A stretch of 64,000 bases of DNA, from contig JASPKZ010000421.1 in NCBI GenBank assembly GCA_030220185.1, positions 62,001 through 126,000 of the forward strand, in the 5' to 3' direction. How positions within the stretch are numbered: the first letter of the stretch is position 1; every line of letters begins with the position of its first letter. A model generated the notes under the pieces. That model ran no database searches. It saw only the letters and a program-made list of their open reading frames with translations, and had not been told where the DNA came from. This document shows positions 35,315-45,990 of the stretch, piece by piece. Made by a program: the position numbers and the translations under genes. The DNA comes from Diploptera punctata (taxonomy: Eukaryota; Arthropoda; Insecta; Blattodea; Blaberidae).

Positions 35315-35800
35315 ATGAATATATTAATGAAAAATGCCTAAAGATTAAAATGAAGCTTATGGGAAGAACAATGGTATTCTTAGCAGTCTACGCACCAACA
35401 GATGATGCTGCACAGAGTCAGAAAGAAAAATACTATTCAATAATAGTGGAACAAATAGAGAAAATACGAAGTAATGAAGAATTAATACTAATGGGAGACT
35501 TAAATGGAAAGTGGGTAGAAGAAACAATGATGAAGCAGTAGAAAACATGGGGACAAGAAGTCAACGATAATGGAAATAGAATCATAGAGATGTGCAAACA
35601 ACATAAATTAAAGATAGTAACACATTTTTCGATCATAAGGATATCCATAAATTTACTTGGGAACGACCTAGTCTCAATCAGAAATCAATAATAGACTACA
35701 TAATTGTAAAGCAAAATACTTCCTTATTTATTAAGGACTCAATGGTTAAAAGAGGAGCAAATTGTGGTTCCGACCACTATCTACTCACAGCACAGATCAT
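35315..35800 (+). pseudogene. LINE endonuclease C-terminal half
   Basis: Reads VFLAVYAPTDDAAQSQKEKY, LILMGDLNGKW, then in another frame HKDIHKFTWERPS, IIDYIIV and GSDHYLL. These are the middle and last motifs of the LINE endonuclease (GDLN for GDFN, SDH as catalytic pair). The first motifs are missing and stops occur at 35539 and beyond. Non-functional. Confidence 0.8.
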
Positions 35801-36119
35801 CCCCAAATTCCCTACAGGGAAAAAATGCATGATGAAGAAAGGGAATCAACAATGCAACTGAAGCAGGAAGAAAAATTTAAATTGTATATATTTAATCAGG
35901 ATAGTATCAAAAACCTATATCAATAAAGACTGAGGATTAAAATTGAGAATTTGGATTACAAGGAAGACATAGAAGAAAAATATAATCAATTAAAGGAAAT
36001 AATACATTCGGCAGCAAAAGAAGCATTAGCACCATAAATAAAAAACAAAATACACAAGATTGGTGGAATGAAATATCGAAGAATTAACCAAAAAGAAGAA
36101 AAAATGCTACTTAGAATGG

Positions 36120-37330
36120 TTGGCAAATAAAACAACAGAGAATTGGATAGAATACAAGAGAACAAACGCCAAAGTTAAAAGGAAAGTGTTAGAAGAAAAA
36201 AACAAATTATGGAAAAGCAAATGCCAAGAAATAGAAAGCTATATAGGAGGATCACAATCATCGGAAGTATGGAGATTTCTAAAAACACTAAAAACCAACC
36301 AAGGATCCAGCAAGATAAATTAGTTAACAAAATTTGACGCAGAAAAACATTACAAAGCTTTACTGTCAGAAACTAGAAATGAGTTTAGGGAAACTATAGA
36401 AAATCCAACTATAGAAATGAACGTTGTGGAATTTGATACAATAGATAGGGCCTATAGAATTAGAAATTCAAACCCTAAAGAATAAAAAGGCACCAGGGCC
36501 GGGAAACATATCCAATGAGTTAATTAAATATGGCCCAAAAAATTTAATAGGTAGATTGAGGGACTTGTTTAATAAGTGCATTGCAATACAGAAGATTCCC
36601 GATGAATGGAAAATAAGCTACATTGTACCAATATACAAGAAGGGCTATAGAAGAGACGCAAAAAACTGCAGAGGACTAAGTATAAATAACACATTATATA
36701 GAATATTTACGAAGTTATTAAAAACAAAGTTACAAAAAGATATTAAAGACAAATTAGGAGAAGATCAAAATGGATTCAGACCAGGAAGGTCATGTGTTTG
36801 ACAATATATTTGCAATACAACAGTTAATTGAAAAACGGACTGCAGTTGCAGAAGAAACCCCATTTGACAGTGATAGATTAGAGAAAGCTTATGACTCAAT
36901 TCCGAGGAACAAATTATGGGAAGTATTGGAGAAATACAATATTGATAGAAACCTAATAGAAATTATTAAACAAATGTATAAAGATAACTCCGCTTATGTT
37001 AAAATGGAAATATAATGTCTAATCCTATTAAAAACCACAAAGGGATTGAAACAAGGATGCAGTCTTTCACCAATTTTATTTAATATTTATGTAGAATCCA
37101 TATTAATGAAATGGAAACAAAGCTGCAAAGGTATGGGGATCCCAATAGGTAACAGATTTTTGCTGACAGTGCAATTTGCTGATGATCAACTGGTTTTAGC
37201 GCAAGACAAATTTGATATGGAATTCATGATAAAAAGGTTGAAAAACACATATGAATCATGGGGTCTCACAGTAAATTTACAAAAAACAGAATATCTGGCA
37301 ATAAATAGCATGAACGAGAAAATTTAATAT
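36120..37330 (+). pseudogene. LINE reverse transcriptase, broken
   Basis: Frames 36120-36323, 36556-36801, 36770-37015 and 37046-37327. Motifs: PDEWKISYIVPIYKKG, LGEDQNGFRPGRSC, a segment at 36865-36900 reading FDSDRLEKAYDSIPRNKLW (the expected catalytic first Asp region D(L/F)EKAYDS altered), GLKQGCSLSPILFNIYVE, and QFADDQLVLAQD with the catalytic FADD intact near 37170. At least three frameshifts separate the pieces. Confidence 0.85.
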
Positions 37331-37435
37331 TGGAAGAAGGGATTCAAATAAAGCAAGTGAAACAAACAATATATTGGGAATAATTATGGATAACATTGAA
37401 GGGATAGGCAAAGAGAACATAAAACATAGATTGAA

Positions 37436-37939
37436 TTGAGTAGCAAAATAATATCATCGTTAAATTCCATATGGTGGGATAAGCATATTTGGAAAGACAC
37501 ACAAAAACATATTGGTAAAACATTAGTGGAATCTGTTGCAATGTACGGAAGTGAGGTATGGTGGACAATCAATAAGTACTACAAGAATAGACTAATAGCT
37601 CTAGAAATGGATTATTTACGAAGAAGTGCCAGAAAGTCTAAATTAGAACATGTCACAAATAAGGAAATTAGAAACATAATGGAAGCAGAAGAAAGCATAA
37701 TTGAAAGGATTGAGGAGAAGGAATTAAAGTGGTTAGGACATGTCTTAAGAATGGAAGATGAGCGATGGCCGAAGCAACTATATGAATGGCATCCGAACAG
37801 AAAGAAGAAAAGAGGGAGACCAAGGTTAGCATGGAAGGAAAACATGAAAACAGTAATGCAAGCTAGAGGGCTAAGCATCGAAGATGCCCAAGACCGTAGG
37901 CTTTGGAGGTTTGGCACGGGAAGACGGCAGCAGCTGTAA
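37436..37939 (+). pseudogene. LINE C-terminal segment
   Basis: 167-residue open frame with LVESVAMYGSEVWW, YLRRSARKSKLEHVTN, ELKWLGHVLRMEDERWPKQL, KRGRPRLAW and a final QDRRLWRFGTGRRQQL. This tail follows RT in several arthropod LINEs; the function is not established. A frameshift separates it from the RT, and the element's poly-repeat tail is replaced by a TA run. Confidence 0.8.
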
Positions 37940-37959
37940 AAACCCGAAGATAGATAGAG

Positions 37960-37962
<3 letters not shown>

Positions 37963-38005
<43 letters not shown>
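37963..38005. repeat. (TA)n microsatellite
   Basis: Separates the third LINE from Helitron A copy 4. Confidence 0.9.
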
Positions 38006-38008
<3 letters not shown>

Positions 38009-39077
38009 GTCCCGGCCAAGCGTTGATGTGGCTAAGGCATACCTTATATTATGTTGTAGTAACCAAGTGAGAAATCTAAATCAGAAAGTTTTTGTTTTAC
38101 ACAATTTTTTAGTTCTGGTACGTTAACTACACCCGGTATAAATATGGGTGGTGGTTTATGTGGAAGTGGTTTTGTTGATTGAAATGAATGTATGTTGTCT
38201 GCATTCTCAGTATCATCCGTAAATGTATTATCATAAGGATTATGTACATTTATTGATGGAATATTTTGATGAGGCTTGCTCATTTCATTATACTTTCGTT
38301 TTTTTTCTACGAACTTGCTGGCAGTTTGGATTCTCATCATCATCCAGAAGTCTCTGTATAGTAATATCATCTTGTGATATGTTATAGTCATCTTGTTTTT
38401 CATTTAATTGAGGCATGGAGATTGTTCCTGTAATATTAGGCATATTATTATAACTAACAGACTTACTTACAGTTCTGTTGTTCCGTACCTTAGGACCTTC
38501 ATATGTTTTTAAATTGACATTCTTCTTAAATGTAAGATTTATGTCACATAGGCCTATACCAATTTGCGGAAATTCACTTGATATCTTATCATTCATAGTC
38601 TCTAGAACTGATTCGCCACATTGTTCAATGTCCCTTCTCGGTCCAGTTACATTTAAATTAAGTTGCTGTCTTTCAGCCAGATTACTTAAAACTAATACTT
38701 ATACATGAAATTAATATTATTATCAATATATTGAAAATAAAATAAACACTTAAATTATTAAATAATCAATATTTGTAATTCAATTGAAATACGCGTTTGC
38801 AACAAAAAGCACAGCCACCTGGTTAAATAATAAACCAATTACCTTACACGGCCATCTCTTAGAATCGTATGGAAATCACAGATATTTATAACTCTTTGTT
38901 AAATAATAAACAAATAAATTGCAATAAAAATAATGCGACTATAAATGTAGTTATAAGCTATCCTAGGTCTCAAGTTGGATCAAACTGCACACAGTGTGCA
39001 ATATTTTATTAAAATCGGTTCGGTAGTTTAGGATTCCATCGCGGACCAACAACGTGACACGTAATTTTTATATATTA

Positions 39078-39080
<3 letters not shown>
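38005..39080 (-). mobile_element. Helitron A, copy 4 (partner of Helitron B copy 4)
   Basis: Left end tagaagtcccggccaagcgttgatgtggc, right end cggaccaacaacgtgacacgtaattttta. Same internal order as copies 1-3. The gag-like frame is the best after copy 2. Confidence 0.8.
38044..38596 (-). pseudogene. Gag-like protein of Helitron A, copy 4
   Basis: Frames 38288-38596 and 38044-38403 together contain ISSEFPQIGIGLCDINLTFK, QRLLDDDENPNCQQVRRKK, then NEMSKPHQNIPSINVHNPYD and PPPIFIPGVVNVPELKNCV. They meet at the T-run near 38303, as in the other copies. The residue differences between copies are mostly conservative, but every copy is broken. Confidence 0.6.
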
Positions 39081-39118
<38 letters not shown>

Positions 39119-39480
39119 TTTAGTGAAGATAGAGATGGCAAGATTCCCTGTGATGAAACTTGGATGCATTTACAGAATTTAGCTTGTGTTAATATATTTC
39201 ATCAAATCATTCCTCTTTGTAATTATTGTATTTATGTATTTGAATTCCGCCACTTCTTCAAAATTTCAAACATTTTTATTAACTGTCCATTTTATAATGT
39301 ACTTCTAGGATGATCATACAGTTTAGGCCTAGTTGTTTCACTTATGAAATACTGTAACACTATTTTGTTCTTAATATGCTGCTTCTGTTTCTATTTCCCG
39401 ATTTATTTTCTTAATAATCTTTTATTTCTGTAGCTCCATTAAGACTGGGGAATATGAGGTTATGCATTTTATATCACATG
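39081..39480. other. TA run and unassigned DNA
   Basis: A TA run at 39081-39110, then AT-rich sequence with no recognised feature. Confidence 0.5.
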
Positions 39481-39484
39481 TGGA

Positions 39485-39610
39485 TATAGAACGAGGTGGC
39501 TCAAGCGGTAAGTTTTGGGATTCATACTTGATAGTCACGAGTTCAAAACCCAGTGTCGATAAACTTAAATTAGGTTTTTTATCAATCCTCAAAGCAATTT
39601 CAAGTTTGTA
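39485..39610 (+). mobile_element. SINE-like tRNA-derived fragment
   Basis: GAACGAGGTGGCTCAAGCGGTAAGTTTTGGG resembles a tRNA 5' half with A-box TGGCTCAAGCGG. GAGTTCAAAACCC at 39539 is a near B-box. The expected SINE body is too diverged to assign a family. Confidence 0.55.
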
Positions 39611-39955
39611 ATGCCATTAGGAGTGCCTGTATTATCGTATCCACTATTTCATCATATAATTATATCTACATTATATAAACAAACATACAATGAAATAAAT
39701 AGATGCATATATATGACCGATACTAATTTCGAGTTAATTTCCAGTTACACTAAAAAAAAGTGTGTAAGTTATTACACCGCCGACTCGGTCTATTGAGGGA
39801 ACTGTGGTGCTATTTTTACTCACCATGTGAACAAGTTATGAAATGAACTGTTATCGATTGAAACGTTGTTCCTAGGCAACATCGTACTTTATAGGAAATA
39901 AGACTTGAGAGAATAATTAGGAACTTGCATTTATTATTTATTTATGACACAACAA

Positions 39956-40218
39956 TTACATATGAGCATACAAAATCAGAAGTTTTGGCCTATGATTTTT
40001 CCATTGTGTCCATAGATAGTCTTTATGTATAATTTCATTATGAGCAGAATATATGCTCCATGCTAACTCACCTGTAAATTCTGTTATTTTCACATCCTCA
40101 AAGGCTAATGTGGGATATTCCTCACTAAACTCTTTGAAAATATTCAAAATTATTTGTTCCTCTCCGCTTTTCTAGAGCATTCGTTTCCAATATTTTATGA
40201 ATTCTTGAGAAGTTTCCA
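39956..40218 (-). pseudogene. Possible terminal exon of an unknown gene
   Basis: The minus strand reads METSQEFIKYWKRML, an in-frame TAG, then KSGEEQIILNIFKEFSEEYP, ...FTGELAWSIYSAHNEIIHKD, YLWTQWKNH and a stop near 39956. An AATAAA lies just downstream. In copy 1 (7560-7680) the end of this block is recognisable as NEI...YLPTPWEK and is cut by a LINE. I do not recognise the protein. Its retention in both duplicates suggests it was once coding. Confidence 0.4.
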
Positions 40219-40639
40219 TTTTGAAACAACTGCAATTCCAACGTATTCTGAATTGCGGATGCGTAAGAATTAAACAATGCATATTTAATCTATTAAAATT
40301 GTAATTATATATTTTAAGAGGCTCCTATAGAACTTACGTTAGCAGGTGCTAGATATTATATATTTTAATTTTATTTATTTACTCAGTGTTAGAAAGGGAA
40401 CTACATTTACTTGCACGCTCAAAGGTAAAATCGCCATTCGACCAATGAAAATGCAGTCATACATCTGCTTTGTTTACATCACAACTGGAACTTAGCTCGG
40501 AATTAGTATAGATGTTAAAGTTAGATCTCTTATAATAAACGCAATTATGCTGAATACAAAACTTTACAAAAATAAATTATTAGAAAATGCTTGTTGTGTG
40601 TTATTGTAGTGTGTAATTACAATTACGAGTATATATGTA

Positions 40640-40880
40640 TGGTGACCAGCTCCATGGCCTAGTGGTCAGAGGTCCTGACTACAGTTCATGAGGTCTCGGG
40701 TTGGATTCCCGGTCAGAGCACTGACATTGTTTCCTATGGTCACCCATGGTCTGGATTTGAACCAAGTTTAGGTTTAAGTACTCTCCTGGTGCTTCGTTAT
40801 TATTAATCACCCAACATGTCATCGGCAAAACGTAACTCCGTCTTCCAGGCGCCCCTTCTCAACCCTTCAGTTAAAATTTA
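40640..40880 (+). mobile_element. tRNA-derived SINE
   Basis: Head ccagctccatggcctagtggtcagaggtcctgac with A-box TGGCCTAGTGGTCAGAG and B-box GGTTGGATTCCCGG at 40699. Body cactgacattgtttcctatgg. Absent from the corresponding place in duplicate copy 1, so it inserted after the duplication. Confidence 0.75.
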
Positions 40881-42621
40881 AATATGCAAGATTTATTTTA
40901 TTGAAGTTCAAAAAGTAAGGGAAAACTAAGATCTCTATTTAAAAAAAAACTCAAACATAATAGAATACAACTCGGATAATTAGCGTCCAATTTTATTACA
41001 GGCGTCAGTGGGCTGAGGAATCTTATACACAAGTCTCTCTATTTTATTTTTTTATTTTTTTGTGGTTTTAGGATATTTTACGAGCAGTAAGTCTATTGTA
41101 CGGAATCCATGGTCTTATAGGAGTATACACTTTATATCTCTAGAACATGGAGCTGGCCCATTACTAAAATCTCCAACCTGGAGAACCAGGTTCTTCTTGC
41201 CTTTAGAGAATCGGCACTGAGTTATAAGACAGCAGCTGTTAGTTTTGGCTATGTTTGGGTAAAACAACAGAAATAATATAATAATAGTCAATATGAAATT
41301 GAATAACAATAATTATTTATTTCCAGGTTTACAATATACATACATATGTTTGTAGTTTTCCTTATTTTTTTAAAATATCAGTTTGATTTTAATATTAGTA
41401 TTTTAATATATTTCTAACAATTCTTTGGCTTATTCGAGAAAACAAACAGAAACTCACATATTCAGAGGTCTGTAAATATTAGTACAAAAATATTATTTTT
41501 AATAATTTCATATGCATTTTCAATTACACCACTGTATATTTGCTGGATATTATGTTTAAAGTAATGTTGTGAAAATATCTGAAAGTAGAGCAGGTTACAG
41601 TGATTTGTTCCATTTTATACTTGACATACAGAACACTTTACATTAGAACAAAACAGAAAGGTGTTTAACTATGTTGTTATGCATATTTCTTAATAATTCT
41701 ATTAAAACAATAATTGACTTATGATTAAATATTGGTGAATTAAAAAATAAACGAATTAAGAATTAAAATGTAAACTTTACCTATACATGTTTTATTAACA
41801 GTTGTCCCTTTGCTGTCATCAGTCTCGCCTCACATATTCGCACGCCTAAGTAAAAAAATCTGCTTCCTCCATGACTACTGATATCGCGCCCCGACTGTCC
41901 CCGTTCCTAAACAATTCAATGGAAACATCATACCAAGGAATACATTTTAATGTTCACAGTAATTACTTTAATGAGAGAGAAGGGTATTACTAATAAGTAC
42001 CGACTTTACATTTATGTATATAATAAGGTCTATGTATCCAGTACTCTGGTAGCATATAATTTGTACAGTCCAGATAATCGAACATATTTAATATTATAAT
42101 TTGTCGTTTTTAAATAATCATTTTTAAACTTGAAGTGTCCTCTGCAAACTGATTTTTAATTGTTTTTGGAATAAACTTTTATACCAACTGGGGAAAATAA
42201 CATATACGTTGTAAACAGTGTTTATACAAATTTGAGGTAGTCACAACCGTTTCAATAGCAGATATTTATGGTAAACTCTTTACTTCTGCCCTGCATCTTT
42301 TCTCTAAGATAATAAACCGAAATTCACAGGTCAAACAAATTATATATTAATAGCACGGGGTTTGTTCTAAATATTTGTTGAAAATATCGCATATTCATAC
42401 GTACATTTGCTCACCTGCCGCCGACGTGGCTACAGTCGCATGTAGTTCAGCCGCCCAGTGCACAGTGATACAAAATGTCAAAGAACCGGTACATTTCGTT
42501 AGAGGGGACGAAATTATATGAGGTAACAATCTGCCAAAGACATTAACCTTTGTACTAATTCTATCAGGCATAATTTTTGGGGACATTAAAATAAGCATTA
42601 TAAAACTGAACTTAGTAGTAT

Positions 42622-42942
42622 AGAAGACGGGGTTTCGGCGCACCCCCATTTTTCATTTTCAATACATTTACACCCAAAATTATACGATAATAAAATAAAA
42701 TAGGTCGAAAATCAGACAATTTCAACGCCTTGTTTTTCTAAAAAATAGAAACGATAAGCGTGAAATAAGCAAAAAACATACATAGGTAAGAAAACAAGAC
42801 AATTTAAATATAAAGAAATATATGAATGAAAATATAAAAAAAGCATCAAATAGATAAAGATTTAAAGATAAACAAAGATTTAAAAATAAACAAAGATTTA
42901 AAAAATACTCATTATCGACAGACCAACTGTCTCAGACTGCGT
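42622..42942. other. Probable Polinton left terminal region
   Basis: Similarity to the 10.2-kb duplicate stops at about 42615 and a sequence beginning AGAAGACGGGGTTTCGGCGC follows. Polintons begin with AG and their terminal repeats lie outside the capsid genes. A 6-bp duplication cannot be tested because the right end is missing. The region also has a tandem of about 20 bp (ataaacaaagatttaaaa) at 42865-42905. Confidence 0.45.
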
Positions 42943-44148
42943 CTAAATATGCTCAACAATTCGTTGATTCTTAATATCATAATCAAATGACATTGGTCCA
43001 AACATAATAATATAACACAGAGTTTTAGCTTTTACATCAGTTTCAAAATCAAGTACAAGCTTCTTGATTGCGCCACCATCTTTGACATTTCTCATATGTT
43101 TAGTTAGATCTATTTCACCTATAGCTCTATTGCTTAAGAATTCATCAAAATAATAAAATACATAATCGCTTTTGCATACATGTTTTTAAGTTCTGTATAG
43201 GCGAGATACATTTTTAGATATTCTCTATTTGATATATTTAAAATGTTTATTGAAGATGAAAATATTTCACCTCTTCCGTTTTCGAAGTACGCATTCGTTA
43301 ATTTACAGTGATCAAACTTTGCTGAATAATTATTTTGACCATCATTATTTCTATCTGTTTGAAACAGAAAAATAATCCATTCTGGCATATCAAATTGTGA
43401 AGAATATGTCAAATCTATTTGATAATAATTTCCATAAATAGTTCTTCTAACTGTTTGGCTTTTTTATAAAATTAATACCAACAGGCTGTTTCACTAACTC
43501 AGCTTTAAAGTTCAATTCAACTTGAGGATCATACTTCACTATAGGTATTCGAATATATATACTCTTGATTTCAATCTTACCAGGTTTCCCACTTCCCCAA
43601 ACATGCATAGCCATATCATCATTGTTATTTCTCTTAAAAGCAATCTTTAATCGCCCTTTATACATGGTGTCTTTGTAGCCGCTAAATAAGCAACCAAGAA
43701 GCCTTACTTTAAATAGTACTTCTCGTGTGCTCTTTGCATTTTCCAACTCCTTAACACCATCTGTTCCGTCTTCTTTCAGCGGTAACCATCCATACATTTT
43801 ATATTTGTATAGCTGTGATTTAGAAAGGAGACAAGTTGCCAAAGCTGTGTTAGTGATACCTGGGTAGTCTAATCTACCAATAGTAGTATCACATTTATCT
43901 ACTAATATCTAAAACCACAAATGAGGAAAAAAATTATCAACTACTTTCACCTCAGCTTTATCCTTATATTCTGTGCCATCATTTTCAACTAATTTGTATT
44001 TCATGTAAACATCGGCATTACAAGGGTGCATGAACCCATCACCGACATCCATGTCGAAGATGACATCCTTATTAGGTGCATTTAAACCCTCAATAGTTTC
44101 TTCAGTTGGTGGATCATTTTTGTATTCGTATGTGATAATGTTGTCCAT
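42943..44148 (-). pseudogene. Polinton major capsid protein (hexon-like, double jelly-roll)
   Basis: About 402 codons from ATG at 44148 to TAG at 42943. The N-terminal part reads NIITYEYKNDPPTEE, ...MKYKLVENDGTEYKDK, VVDNFFPHLW. Then come an in-frame TAG near 43910, GRLDYPGITNTALATCLL (the conserved block of Polinton capsid proteins), YGWLPLKEDG, and a C-terminal MCYII-like stretch (KTLCYIIMFGPMSFDYDI). A frameshift near 43440 and another near 43134 break it. Polinton capsids are expected to form an icosahedral shell with the penton. It is shorter than many Polinton capsids, so assignment rests on the block order. All genes from here to 49.2 kb are on the minus strand. Confidence 0.65.
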
Positions 44149-44164
44149 TTATATACAATAAAAA

Positions 44165-45100
44165 TTACGGGTGCTCACAAACTTTTAAAATTACAGTCAC
44201 TAGGCTATCTCCAAAATCAATTGGGGCCCCATTTTCTTTTTTAATGTCCACTTTTATGGTATCAAAGTCAAAGATGCTGAACTGGGAAAAATAATAGATA
44301 TGTTGGTTCGTAGATGATAGGCTCTTTAAATTTTGCATTAGTTCTAAACGATGCAATAATATCTGATTTCTTATGATGATATTCATCATATTTTAGATAC
44401 ATTCCATCCGCTAAATTACAATGAATATCAATTGTTTCAAACGGGTGAAATTTAGGAACATAATCACCACTAGATTCCGTATTAGGTTCAACCTCATTAT
44501 TGAACCCAAGCACCTCTCCAATAGTTTTATCATAACTCAGATGTATTTAGTACACAATTGATCTACTTGGTGATACAATATTAAAATATATATACAGTCA
44601 ATATGCCCATTTCACCAATAAATATTTAAAATGGTCAACTAGTTTCTACAGCCAAGCTGTCATTCTCAAGACCAGATATTGACAGTCAATATCTGGTCTT
44701 GAGAATGACAGCTTGGCTGTAGAAACTAGTTGACCATTTTAAATATTTATTGGTGAAATGGGCATATTGACTGTATATATATTTTAATAACTCAGATGTA
44801 ATTTGAATGGAGATTTTATATCAACTCGGTTGGTGGTATCATTTCCCTTGAATGATATATTATTGGTAAAATATATTTTTCTAGTGTAGTAACATTATAG
44901 TGTCCAACTGGAATAATTAGCTCTTTTTTATCACCATTTTCCTCATAACATAATATGTTATTAGATCTTGAAACATTAGGTGTGAGATATGTTGTATAAA
45001 AACCAATTAACACAACTTGTAGGTTATCATTAATAATTGAACGGAATAACCCCTTTTGTAAATTGGAATTATATTCAGACAGTTTAAATACATAAGTCAT
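44165..45100 (-). pseudogene. Polinton penton / minor capsid protein, interrupted
   Basis: The N-terminal frame 44816-45100 starts MTYVFKLSEYNSNLQKG and contains KKELIIPVGHYNVTTLEKYI, a typical penton N-terminal feature (an ordered residue list followed by a helix). A 211-bp palindrome interrupts it. The frame resumes IGEVLGFNNEVEPNTE, IDIHCNLADGMYLKYD. After a frameshift at about 44270 it reads FDFDTIKVDIKKENG, IDFGDSLVTVILKVCEH, the C-terminal jelly-roll strand seen in Polinton pentons. Assignment follows this order and its place beside the capsid gene. Confidence 0.65.
44531..44801. repeat. 211-bp palindrome inserted in penton gene, with 14-bp flanking repeat
   Basis: 44579-44789 is an inverted repeat that reads perfect by eye: 105-bp arms around a single A at 44684. 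Each arm is itself bounded by GTCAATAT and ATATTGAC. The 14-bp string ATAACTCAGATGTA precedes it at 44532-44545 and follows it at 44788-44801. The coding sequence continues straight across if one copy is removed. Between the left copy and the palindrome are about 33 bases of other sequence (tttagtacacaattgatc...). It may be a foldback insertion with target duplication, or an assembly artefact. Confidence 0.85.
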
Positions 45101-45193
45101 TTATTAACAATATTTTTTTTACGTTTAGTTTTGAGATTACGTAGACCTCTAATAATGATCCTTAGTAGTTCGTATGTGCCATAAAGGCATGTG

Positions 45194-45562
45194 TTAGTGA
45201 TATTTTCCCAATCCATTTATGTGAGTTAAAATGTCTATTTGATGCCTAACATAGTTTTCCATGTGTGACTTATTTACAGCATCATTTCGAATATGTCTAA
45301 TTGTTGCCTGACATAGTTTTCCATTTGTCACTTATTTACAGCATCGTCTTCATGAATTCCTGGTTTAATTTGTGTAATTCTCCTCTTATTATTTAAGGTT
45401 ATATAGTCATCTGAGAAATCGATAACTTCTTTTAATATAATTTTTATGTAAATTTTGATTCATCCAATCTAATTTTTCTATTACCTCTCGCTTATTTAAA
45501 ACACTATTTCTAGGTGCATAAGTTTTTTCTATATACTTTTTATTAAAAGAATAGTCCGCCAT
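45194..45562 (-). pseudogene. DAVNK-motif protein 2 (phage-fibre-like), Polinton
   Basis: ATG at 45562: MADYSFNKKYIEKTYAPRNS, then KREVIEKLDWMNQNLHKNYI. After a frameshift near 45440 it reads KRRITQIKPGIHEDDAVNK and QMENYVRQQLDI. A 62-bp tandem duplication (45232-45293 and 45294-45355) repeats the NK..MENYVR block and shifts the frame. The sentence GIxxxDAVNKxQ is the type of repeat found in phage tail-fibre and related structural proteins. I infer a fibre or surface protein. The start overlaps the end of protein 1 by 20 bases. Confidence 0.5.
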
Positions 45563-45870
45563 TTTTGATAACCCCCAATACTTGATTATGATAATTTGTT
45601 ACATATTCTTCTATTTGCTTTTTATTCACAGCATCGTTTGCATCAATACCAGGTTTGACAGCTGCTAATCTTCTGTGATTATGTAATATTACGTATGCTG
45701 CTGTAGTGCCTATGATGTCCTTTTTGATGAAGTTTTTATTTATATATTTTTTGTCGGCATAGTTTTTAGCTTGGTCCTGTGTTAGAAAATCGAATGAATT
45801 CTGTGGACTAAGTTTGTTAGGTTGTTATATTTTTGTTGTAGTTCCTCCAAATATTGTGAGTGGCATTTAA
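45543..45870 (-). pseudogene. DAVNK-motif protein 1 (phage-fibre-like), Polinton
   Basis: The readable part is a coiled-coil-like YLEELQQKYNNLTNKLSP, then FDFLTQDQAKNYADKKYINK, RRLAAVKPGIDANDAVNKKQ, ending VLGVIKNGGLFF and TAA at 45543. The last block is the same as in protein 2, so the two are tandem paralogues. The start cannot be fixed because the upstream frame overlaps the protease gene. Confidence 0.5.
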
Positions 45871-45990
45871 TAGTGTTAAAATATCTTTAAAAGAGATACC
45901 ACTAGTATACATTTTTAAAACTTTGACACATAGATGTCCACAGATAACTTCGTGAACATATTGTATACGCTCATTATTATAGTATACTAG
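45817..45990 (-). pseudogene. Polinton cysteine protease, C-terminal part
   Basis: Reads LVYYNNERIQYVHEVICGHL and CVKVLKMYTSGISFKDIL. The Cys in ICGHLCV is in the position of the catalytic Cys of adenain/Ulp1-like proteases. This part was separated from the N-terminal part by a Helitron insertion (45991-46515). Confidence 0.7.

Larger units (their letters stand above)
35310..37945 (+). mobile_element. Third LINE, 5'-truncated, distinct family
   Basis: Contains the C-terminal half of an endonuclease, an RT and a C-terminal tail (see next entries). It lies between two TA runs (35296-35310, 37963-38005). Codon-level similarity to the RTE-like family is low outside shared motifs. Related to the 7685-8300 fragment. 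Confidence 0.85.
39765..42615. repeat. Long diverged duplicate, copy 2
   Basis: Counterpart of 7377-10210. The similarity ends at about 42612, where the Polinton-side sequence begins. It contains one insertion relative to copy 1 (about 40530-41110), which includes a SINE. Confidence 0.7.

Noticed and set aside
30549..37945. A single long composite gene
   Set aside because: Endonuclease and RT motifs repeat in three different families with separate ends; it is a nested set of LINEs.
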